Below are positions 1-9,189 of a DNA stretch of 64,000 nt, piece after piece. Source of the stretch: Phalacrocorax aristotelis. Lineage: Eukaryota; Chordata; Aves; Suliformes; Phalacrocoracidae. A program made the translations under genes and the position numbers. Position 1 is the stretch's first letter. Each line of letters opens with the position of its first letter. The DNA lies in NCBI RefSeq assembly GCF_949628215.1, contig NC_134281.1, forward strand, positions 9,124,501-9,188,500, in the 5' to 3' direction. The notes under the pieces were generated by a model. The model did not search any database and was not told the origin of the DNA. It saw only the letters and a list, made by a program, of their open reading frames with translations.

Positions 1-3000
1 TACATATTAACTTGCATAGATTTTGAAGTACTGATAATGCATTTATTTTAAAATTGTGACTCTGAGGCATTCATTATGATTGGGCTGTTTAATAAAAAGT
101 GAGATTCATGCCCTGAGAGGAATGCCATCTAGTCACTTCTGTAAACCTGAGGAAGTGGCTCATGCAAAGGGAAATTCAAGGGCTCATAATTACTGTGAAA
201 AAAACACTAGCTGGAAGTTTTTAATGATCTGTGGAAGACCAGTAAAATCAGCCTTTCCAGAATAAAGACACTTCAAAGCCTAGTAGAAATTAGGAGTCAT
301 TTCCTTAGCAGTGGGAGTTCTGCACATTCAGAGAAGCAATCACTCAGCCAGAGCACAATTGCTACAAATCGATTGCTAACTTCTCCGGGTGCTTTCCTGA
401 AATGTGAGGACCAGTTGAAAAACTACCACAAGAAACTTAAAGACAAGTAAATAGATACACCTTGACTCACAGTGACTCTGGGGATGGCAATCGAGCACTG
501 AATGACAGTAGCAATCCAGCCCACGTTTTGTAGGAGCTCTGTGCATGCCGGAATAGATCGGCTGCAATTATTTCCAGGCTCCTGGCTAGCAGAGTAGGGT
601 GCGTTTAATAAATCTCCTGTGGTCTTCCTATCTGCAATTAATTATAGACTCCTCAAAAGCTAGAAGCCAGCGCTGATTGGGTAGCAAAATATTGGTACAA
701 TCCTCTCAGTAGTGTTTGGAAAAGGATTTTGGTGCTGAGCTTGACACAGACGTGATGCTGCCAGTCTGGCCAGAAAGTGGAGATAAACAGCTCGCTTGTG
801 GATTTTGCTGAGTAGCTGCAGACATCAAGTCTGCCCTCTTTCATGGCCTGCTGGGTCAGGATACTTTGGTGTTATTTATTTTAACACCTGGTGTAATAAA
901 CCCTAGGAAAAGGCTGCAAAGACTGGAGCCAGTGCCAGGGCCAAGCGCATCCCCCATGGAGAGCACGCTCTGCCCAAGCCCTGGAGCGGAGAGCAGCAGG
1001 GCAGAGGGCCCAGGGCATGCAGCACGTTTCCCGCCATGCTGTCGTTAAATTTCCCCATCTCCTGCCCTGTGTCACCAAAGAAGGCAATTCAACCTCTCCT
1101 CCTCTGCTCCTGCCCTGATGTGCCTCTCATCGTGCATCACCCCTTCTCTCCCTGCAGCGTTTGCTCTCCCAGCGCCTTGGAGCAATAGCAGGCACCTGGG
1201 AGAAACACACGAGGTGGTTCACAAGAATCAGCCTCAAGGCACAGGAGGCACCAAAGCTGATGTGCTGGCTGCATCCTTCCCACAGAAGGACGCAGAGGGC
1301 TGGGAAGCAGCAGCATTGCCTTCAGAGGACAGGGCTGCTTCAAACCCAGCCACCAGCACCCACACACAGCGGCGTCTGCGGCATGTCTAAATCCAATTAC
1401 AGGGTGGAATAAGCACTCCTACCTCAGCACACATGGCTATTTCTGACTCTGGAGCCTGACTGCTGTGGGAGCTCTCATTTCCCTGCAGATGCTAATCAGG
1501 TCTGGAGAAGACCACCAGGCACCTACAAGGGAGGGAGAGGCGAGGGAAAATGACGGCTCAACAGACTTTTTTTGAGGGACTGAAATGATTTTCCGAAGTG
1601 TCTTCAAACACATCACCCAGAAATAAATCAGGAGGTGACCTCATTGCAAGCCCCAGTTTGCCGGTGGTGCAGGCGGCACGGGGCACTCCGTCTCTCCTGG
1701 CAGGAGGGCTCTGCCAGTCCCCAGCAGACAGCTGCAGCCAAGCAGGACACAGATAACTGGTCCCACTATGGAGGAGGGACAGACCTCAACCAACTGGAAG
1801 CTGCCCTCTGAGATGGCAGTGTGCTGAAGAAAGGAAACTTTCTTGCCCAGGTTGTAACTCAGGGAGCCCTGTGCTGTGAATACTCTGTGTGCAGGGCAGG
1901 GAGAAGGCTGAGCAAATGCCACAGCGCAGGTAATAGTGCAGGCTCTTGCACTGTCCACAGCCGCAGCGACTGGGTCTCGCCTGGTTCTTCCCTTCCCCAT
2001 CCCACGCTTCCCCGATGCTGAGGGGTTAAGCAAGGCCAGCAGCCCTCGCTGGCCCCTGCTTTGCTGCTGGCACAGCCCTGATACAGCCAGGATCCCAATG
2101 TAAATATTAGCTGAGCGTGCGTGAACAGGTGAAAAGAGCACCGTTTTAAGCTGTTCTGTTTGGAAGACACGGCAATCTATATAACGCTGTTACCAAGAAA
2201 CAAGGATTGTTTTCTGTGCTATTTTAGGAGACAGTGAAACAAATGGAGCCCAGGACACACCAGGATTTCTATTTCCCCTCTGTAAATTAGCGTTATTACC
2301 AAGGCGCAGCGTTTCACAGTGGCACTCTGCAGCCGGACTGTATTCATGCCTAAAAGAAAGGAAGTGTTGCTCAAACCTACCCACTCGCACACTCCCGTTA
2401 TCCAATGTTGTAACTGCTGTTCTTTAATCTGCCCAGCTGCGGGGTGCAAACTGTCCGGCCCCTCGCAGCGTGCGTCCAAGGACATCACAGTGAGTCTTCA
2501 GGAGAAGGTAGCATTTACTCGCCACTACTTGCTGCCCAGGCTGGCCCTCAGCAGCTCCTCTGCTTCCTCTTTCAGTTGCTGCTGAAATTTCTCATTTTTA
2601 TTAACGGAAACATATTTTTAAGCACTCTTTGCCACTTATTTTGTCTCTTTTCTTTCCCTTCCCTTGTCGCCTGCTACTGTACAAAATTCAGACTTGTATT
2701 GTTAAATCGCTTTTCCAAAACAAGAGGTGCAGCTGAGCAAACACTTATTTCACGTTTTGATGGCACATTGCCAAAGGGCCGGGGTTGCGGTGAGTAACAG
2801 CCAGAAGAACAAACGATCACAGATGTTGGACTCCTATACGTGCTGAGAGCGGCAGCCAGCAGGCAACGTGTGACTCCTGGGTGGCTGGCACCGGGCAGCA
2901 CCATCCCCACCTCTACATCACCCGAAATCAGGAGCCGCTCTGCAGTCGGTCTCAAAGTGAGGGTGAATCCCAGCTGAGGGCCCTGTACACCCCTCCAGCA

Positions 3001-4319
3001 TTTTCAGATCCATCCCCAGCATACTGCAGGTATAAAACAAATAATCCCTGGCTTATTTAACCAACACCACCCGAGCTGGGCTAGGGACGGGAGCTAGTGG
3101 GTGCAGTAGGTGACTGGCGGGGAGAAGCAGTAAGTGCCCCAGCTTTCCAAATCTCATGTTCAGTCCAAGCGATTTTCCACGGCCACGAGAGATCTCAGGG
3201 AGGCTAAACAGCACAGGAGCTGCACTTTACTCTCACTTTTCCCTTCTAGACCATCCCCAAAACTTGCTGCCATCGGTGTACATAAATTTTACAAAGGCAC
3301 TAATTGCTTCTAGATTTCGTAAGTGTTCTGGTTTAGGCCTTTAACCAGGATTAATAAAAAGAGTGCGGGTTTGTTTGTTTTTCATGCAAATGTAAGCCTC
3401 CCTGTGGGAGCTATTCAGTTAAGCTCTCCCAAATGGCTGCTTTAAATGGAGTTTATTCTTTCTGAGGGTTTCTTCCAAACCATTGGGTCCTGCCAGCCTG
3501 CTTTCAAAGGCAGCGCCGCAGCACCCAGTGCCACGTGCACAGGCACTCTGTTTCCAAAGCAAGGGCCTCTGCTTCAGCTCTGCTTTTCTTTACAGTAATT
3601 TCCACAAATCATTATCTACACTGATTTCTCCCATCTAATGGGAATAAATGGAGAGGGATACAAATGCTACAGCAGTGATTTTTTCTAATATCAGTAGGTT
3701 CTTCCCTATGACACCGTACAAAATGGAAACAAATTTGAAACATTTCACAAAATACTTTTAATATTCTTCAACTGACGCTGTTTCCAACATCTGAGGCCAC
3801 CTGAGATCTTTACGCAGCTGCAGTAGCTCCAGCCAGGAGAGGTGAGAAGCGTTATGCTGTCCGCAGGGATGGCGCCGGTGCTGCCGGGCGGGTGCATGTT
3901 TTCTGCTCCTTGTTTGTCATGTAAACACGAGCAGGCAGGGAGGTCGAGTATTCCCGCACGGCGTGCATTGCCTCTTACTGGAACCCGCAAGAGAGCTGGC
4001 AATGCAGGCGCTTGGATCTCATTAGGTAATTTTTCTGGAAAGTGTTTTAGAAGAAGCAATTAATTCACAATGCTGGGAACAAATAGGTAGGGGCAGATTT
4101 TTTGAAACCTCCTGAAGCCTGCTCCAAAGTGATAAGCTAGAAAGGACCGTGGATTTTGCAGCTATGCTGTATCTTGAAAAAGAACTGCCCAACATTACAC
4201 ATCCTTTTAACCCAAACAGCCTCTGGTTTAGTATCCTGAGCAAACAACAAAACACACTAAAATAATATCAAAAATTACTTAGCTAATGCTCTCATTTATC
4301 TGCATTTACGCACTCATAA

Positions 4320-4341
4320 TGGGTAATTACACAATTACCCA
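4320..4341. repeat. Short palindrome with TAATTA core
   Basis: Perfect 9-bp inverted arms (TGGGTAATT and AATTACCCA) are separated by 4 nt. The left arm runs into TAATTA, a homeodomain-type core, inside an AT-rich patch of about 4200-4400. A dimeric transcription-factor site is possible, but a chance palindrome of this size is also plausible in 64 kb. Confidence 0.45.
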
Positions 4342-5175
4342 CCATGAAATATTACCACTGGAAGTTAAGCACACATAATTTTCATGATCACTCCACTCAT
4401 GCTACTTCCCCTCCTGCATGGTGCCGGACAGTCGTGCCTGTCACGCGGCTGCTTTGCTGGCTCACCCAGCTATGTTTCAGATCACCTTTCTAGATGCGAA
4501 ATTCAGGGGTCACATGCTGTTCATGTTTTTAACAGGGCAATAATATTCCTTGGGGTGTTTCAACACCATGGAGGCCCTCAGCCCCTCAGCTCCTGCTTGT
4601 GAGTGCCACAAAGATGGGTCTGGGGTGGCTAACACTGAAAGCTATTGAAAATCCTCTTCCTCTTGGTGTTGTCAGAGGGGATCTTTCCTGGAGCTGGAGA
4701 TGCTGCAATAGTGCTGCTCTGCAGTAGCATGCGAACAGCTCTAAGTGGAAGACGTTTTAGAGGGAGCTGGATACACCTCTCCAGACAAAAATAGTATTTG
4801 GAAACAGAAAGCAAGAGCCCTGAGGCTTTTGACCTTGTTCTTTCCTTTACTCAGGGTAAAGCATTTGCATTGTAACTGCACATTCAGACATAACCACTGG
4901 AAAAACAAGGCTGTGTGAATTAAGAGAAAGCGTCAATCACTCTGAAGGTGATGTGTCCCTGCTTCTCTGGACCAGCAGCACTTCCAGATGAACATTGACT
5001 AATCCATGCCTGGATGTCTGCTCAGGCCCTTTCAAGCATATCCAATTTCAAAGTTCTCCAGTGAGCAAGATCTCACCCACTGAAGGATAAATATAATTCT
5101 GGAAGCTCCTAAAGAAGAACACAGTTTTTTTTGGTGGTTGTATGTATCTATTTTGCGTCAATTAATTTAAGAAAT

Positions 5176-5200
5176 CTTTTCTGACAGTCTGTCAGAAAAG
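5176..5200. repeat. Near-perfect 25-bp palindrome
   Basis: Two perfect 12-bp arms (CTTTTCTGACAG and its reverse complement) are separated by a single base at 5188. No function is evident. It lies about 3.2 kb upstream of the CADPS start codon. Confidence 0.75.
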
Positions 5201-7838
5201 TCAATCTGTCTCTATAGATAGATACGCAATGTCTGTGATGTTCCTACCAGCAAAAGTTGCTTCTGTCATCCCCAGCTGCTTTCCTCTAGCGAATCCACCT
5301 CTGCAGAGCTACCTAAACAGTTCAGAGCCATCACCACTGATAAAAAAACCTTTCATAAAAAATGGTCCAATTTTCCTCTGATCGTCTTAGAGGGTTTTGT
5401 TGCTCTCATGTCTGGGGCAGGGAAGATGGAGAGCTGCAGCTTTCGAACATCTACCTCCTCAACTATGAGGGAGAGCACCCGCAGCCTCATGTCACAGAAG
5501 GAAATTTCTTCACTCTCCAGTACAATAAATGGCATTTTTCTTGAAAACCCCAAAGACAAAGGCTACTCCTCTGTGGTGGGGTTACCTATAGATAATAGAA
5601 TTATAGGCACTGATGTAATTGATTCTATTTTTCTGCCTTCACAGTTGGTACAACCTGACTCAGGGCAACGAGTTTTTCTGATGGGTAACAAGGAAATGGC
5701 ATAAATTAAAAAAAACTCAAAAGAGACTTTAAAAAAATAAGAGAACTTTGCTGAGGAAAAGATCTTTGAGATGTTCCCATCACCCCTGTGGTAATCATCC
5801 TTGTGTTAGTCATGTTTGGGTCCATGTGCCAGGCAAAATGCACTAGAAGTCGCTGTATGACCTGTCCCCATCGCAAGGGACTGGCAGCACAGCTACATGC
5901 CGTGCCCCTTGGGCGAGGAGGGGTAGTAGCATCACAGCAATAACTTGGCACTTTTATTTGTTTGTTTGAGGAGATAATAAATAGGGAGGCATGAAGTGAA
6001 ATTATACTAAGGAAGGCTGGGTGGGGCTGAAAAACCTTCTCCTAACCTCTAGCTTGGACCAGCCTCTGTATCCCAACACCACATCGTGTGTCCTTTCCTC
6101 TCCCAGATTGACGGGAAGACGCAGATGTAGGAAAGTGTCCCGCGTTGCCAGCCATCCTCACCATCTTGCCCTGCAGCCAGCACTGCCACTCGCACAGCAA
6201 GCTGCCTGCCAGCAGCAGCATTGTGCGCTCACTTGACACTGTTTAGCCCCAAACACCGGCCGGACTGCGAGTTGTCCCGGTATGATGCTGGCATGGCTTG
6301 TGCCGGCTTTTGTCAGCCCATGGGTTGGATGGACAATCCTGGAAGCAGCTCCTGAGAAACCGGGCACTTAAAGGTCCATTTCTGGAGGTGGTCTCAGATG
6401 AAAGCAGCAGCCAGAGAGAGCAAGCTGTGTGGCTGTTCCAGTTTTAAACATCTCCAATGTGATGTGCAGTATTTATTTGACTTGCTGACTGTGCTGCTGC
6501 AGAAAATGCAGCGTTGCTTTCCAGGAGTTGCCAATGAGTGAGGCAAACAAGAAGGGGGAAAGTTATTCCTCCCTGGTGTGAAGGTGAAACAGGGCTGGAG
6601 CTGTGTCTGTCTGGTGTGTCAGTGCGCATCGGCATCTGGCACTTGTAGGAGCCTACCCACACCCAATGGGTTCAGGGCTCCCTGCAGCTGGCATCTTTGT
6701 AGGGGGAGAGGGCTTGGGGCTGTGCAAAGGGCAGCAGTTGTGCCTTGCAGAGCTCACCCTGCCGTCCTGGGCAAGACACCCTCCTGGGTGCTGGTCTCAA
6801 GAAGACTGAGCCATGGATATCCCCATGTGATGTCAGGGGTGTGAGGCTCCAAATCCCAGCCTTTCAAAACAGGTTTCCCAACAGGGAGCGCAGGGAAAAC
6901 TTTGCTTTGAGGAACTTGACAGCTTTGCTCTTCCCTGCAGGGAGCTCAGCATCCCCAGGACTTGCCACACCCCAGGCAGGACACACAGCATGGCACGCAC
7001 AGCTGCAGGGCTGCAGCCGGCCACTGGCCCCCCCTTCTGCTGCCAGTGTCCCCACAGGAGAAGGGGCTCCTGCAGCGGTGGCAGTGAGCCCAGCCAGCGA
7101 GCGTGGCTGTTCCTGCACACAGCCCCGCGGGGCGTGCAGGGTGGCACAGCTCCAGCAGGTGAGGGTAGCAGAAACAGGGAAAGGCACCAACCTTTCAGCT
7201 GCTTCTTGTGGCTTTCGGAAATGCAGGGCCCTGAAGTTTTTCCAGACTCATCTGCTACACTGAGCGTTTAATTAGAAGTAGGCAAGGAGCTCAGGAAGCC
7301 CAGCTGATGTGAAAATCCCAAAACACATGGTCTGAAGTAGCACCCATCTCCCCTCCCATGAGCTATCTCACAACCCCATCACCAGGAGTCGATGTTTACC
7401 TATTCTCCCAAAAAGTGAAACAAACATTTATTAACACATATAACAGGTGACAGGTATTTTGACATTTACAAAGGAAGCACTGCTAATTGAGCAGAAAAAA
7501 CAAACCTTGAAAACACCCACCCACCACAAATACACACGTATGCGCAAATGAAGTCTCAATCAGATCTGAAAATCACTGAAAATTAAAACACCTGGTGTGT
7601 TCACTGATTTATCCCTCAGAGCTGCTCCTGAAGTCCTTGGCTCGCTCCAGGTAATCTTCAAAGCAGAACACCACGACATCATTACACATGTAATAATTAG
7701 TGACTCAGGTGAAATATATATTGGCAGTATTGCTTTTTGATGAACAGTTTTAGTTGCATCGAGGTGCAAGAAGAGTTGCGTAGCAGGAAGCGAACTTGCC
7801 GAGAGCCTCAAGTCTGCAAGGATTCGTGTGGCTCATGC

Positions 7839-8070
7839 GGCTGTGGGGACACAGTGGTGTCTGTGTGGGGCTGTGGGGATGCCGGGAGACAGTGGAGTCT
7901 GTGGGGACACCATGGGCACAGTGATATCTGCGTGGCTGTGGGGACGCAGAGGACACAGCGGTGTCTGTGGGGCTGTGCGGACAGTGCGAGAGACAGCAGT
8001 GTCTGCGGGGACACGGAGGACGCAGCAGTGTCTGTGTGGGGCTGTGGGGACACGGGGGACGCAGCGGTGG
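7839..8070 (+). repeat. Degenerate G-rich minisatellite upstream of CADPS
   Basis: About seven imperfect units of roughly 30-37 bp are built around the theme GGCTGTGGGGACACAG followed by a TGTCTGTG-like segment. Clear unit starts are near 7839, 7869, 7934, 7970 and 8039, with more diverged copies between them. The G-rich strand is the CADPS sense strand. The array ends where the CpG island begins, about 320 bp before the start codon, so it may lie in the proximal promoter or, if transcription starts far upstream, in the 5' UTR. Divergence between units suggests an old array, but its length could still vary between individuals. Confidence 0.8.
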
Positions 8071-8183
8071 CCCAGCGGGAGCGGCCCCGGACACCGGCCT
8101 GACACCGGGCAGCCCGCCGCCCTCCCGATGGGCCCGCCACGTCGGCGCCCCCGGCGGCGGCGGTCTCGCGCCGCCTGCAGCGG

Positions 8184-8390
8184 GCATGCGCGGCGGGGCC
8201 GCTCCCTCGCGCTCGCTGTTTCCCTCGCCCCCCGCCGTACAGCACCGCGGCCAGCGCCCGCGCGCAGGGGGTGGGGCGGGGCGAGGGCGGGGCGGCGCGG
8301 GGGCGCGCACGGGCGCGGCGGCGAGCGGAGCCGGAGCCGGGTAGAGGCGAGCCGCGCCGAGCCGAGCCAGCGCAGCCGGCTGCCGCCGCG
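8184..8390 (+). promoter_or_regulatory. CADPS: Probable core promoter and 5' UTR of CADPS
   Basis: No TATA box is visible. There is an NRF-1-like core GCATGCGC at 8184-8191 and clustered GC boxes (GGGGCGGGGC at 8273-8282 and GGGCGGGGCGG at 8285-8295). The G runs at 8273-8292 also fit a G-quadruplex pattern on the sense strand. This TATA-less GC-box arrangement usually gives dispersed transcription starts. The exact start site cannot be read from sequence. The frame of the CADPS start codon stays open upstream to at least 8169 but contains no ATG, so I treat it as untranslated. Confidence 0.6.
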
Positions 8391-8765
8391 ATGTTGGACC
8401 CGTCGTCCAGCGAGGAGGAGTCGGAGGAGCTGGTGGAGGAGGAGAGCGGGAAGGAGCCGCTGGCGCCCGCCGCGGCGCGGCTCTCGCCCAGCCGTCCCGG
8501 CGAGGGCCCGGGCGGCGGCGGCAGTGCCGGCGGCGGCGGCGGCGGCGGGGGGCTGCAGCCGGGAGGGCGCGGCGGCGGCGCGGCGCGGCCCGCCAGCCCC
8601 AGCCCCTCGGTGGCCAGCGAGAAGGAGAAGGACGAGCTGGAGCGGCTGCAGCGGGAGGAGGAGGAGAGGAAGAGGAAGCTGCAGCTCTACGTCTTCGTCA
8701 TGCGCTGCATCGCCTACCCCTTCAACGCCAAGCAGCCCACCGACATGGCCCGCCGGCAGCAGAAG
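8391..8765 (+). CDS. CADPS: CADPS exon 1 (codons 1-125), calcium-dependent secretion activator 1
   Basis: CAPS1 is a cytosolic and vesicle-associated factor that primes dense-core and synaptic vesicles for Ca2+-triggered exocytosis. This exon encodes residues 1-125, opening [11 protein letters not shown] as in vertebrate CAPS proteins. It has an acidic, serine-rich head (1-22, with Ser5-7 in a CK2-type context; CK2 phosphorylation there has been reported as far as I recall), a glycine-rich tract (41-63), a Ser/Pro patch (67-75), a charged probably helical segment (76-97), and the highly conserved block [20 protein letters not shown] (97-116). The start has G at -3 and matches the family start. 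The exon ends AAG|gtaccg, a donor lacking the usual G at +5, in phase 0. The Gly-rich part appears shorter than in mammals. The charged block and what follows fit CADPS better than CADPS2. Confidence 0.95.
8511..8580 (+). repeat. CADPS: GGC-rich coding repeat (poly-glycine tract)
   Basis: Imperfect GGC/GGG triplets inside CADPS exon 1 encode residues 41-63, mostly glycine broken by SA, LQP and R. The tract is the least conserved part of the family's N terminus and varies in length between species. Its G runs could fold as a quadruplex and often cause dropout in sequencing, so its length here may need confirmation. Confidence 0.85.
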
Positions 8766-8771
8766 GTACCG

Positions 8772-8791
8772 CTGCCCTGCCCTGCCCTGCC
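8772..8791 (+). repeat. (CTGCC)n short tandem repeat
   Basis: About four copies of CTGCC lie immediately after the exon 1 donor. They start a C-rich, G-poor stretch reaching about 9110, so the template strand there is G-rich. The repeat is short and imperfectly bounded. Confidence 0.8.
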
Positions 8792-9189
8792 TGGACGGCC
8801 AGGCCCGGCCCCCCCTGCCTGCGCCCGCACCACCCGCCCCACGGCTGCTCCTGTCCTCCTGCCCCCTGTCAGCACCCTTCCTGCCTGCCTGCCCCCAGCC
8901 CGCTCCCCTAGCCGCCCTTCTGCCCCCCGCTTACCTGTGCCCCGCGTGCTCCCCTAAATACCCCGCTGCTCGCATCCCTGCCTGTTCCCCTGCCGCTCCT
9001 TCTGCCCATCTGCCTCCGTCCCGCTCCCCAGCAGCCCCACGCAGGTGTTCCCCAGGCCCGCAGCCGCCCGGGCACCCCAAGGGCGGTCCTGGCGCAGGGC
9101 ACCTTGGGCCCGCACAGGTGGGGTTGGCTGGCAGCAACCCCGTCTCGGGGCGTGGGGAAGCCCCCAGCCACCCTACCGTGGTCTCCCGC

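Larger units (their letters stand above)
1..7838. other. Upstream flank of CADPS, no supported gene
   Basis: I see no exon, RNA gene or recognisable young transposon in this stretch. Open frames on both strands are short, overlap one another, and show neither splice-site flanks nor recognisable protein motifs. Base composition is mixed: AT-rich patches near 4200-4400 and 5100-5250, and GC-richer patches near 1640-2050 and 6600-7200. From memory, the DNA upstream of CADPS in other vertebrates is a long gene-poor interval, which fits. Enhancers may be present but cannot be recognised without alignment. Confidence 0.6.
8090..9180. promoter_or_regulatory. CADPS: CpG island spanning CADPS promoter and exon 1
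   Basis: CpG dinucleotides are dense from about 8090 through exon 1, then thin out through a C-rich intron start until about 9180. The rest of the window is CpG-poor. This is the usual form of a vertebrate neuronal gene promoter. The boundaries are estimates made by eye. Confidence 0.85.

Noticed and set aside
8169..8390. In-frame N-terminal extension of CADPS upstream of the ATG
   Set aside because: The frame is open but has no ATG, the encoded residues are low-complexity Arg/Ala/Gly, and the family starts at [12 protein letters not shown] non-AUG start cannot be excluded but has no support.
8869..8876. Half of a REST/NRSF (RE1) site, TCAGCACC, just inside intron 1; a similar half-site at about 56192
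   Set aside because: The second half (GGACAG-type) does not match at a permitted spacing in the first case and matches only partly in the second.
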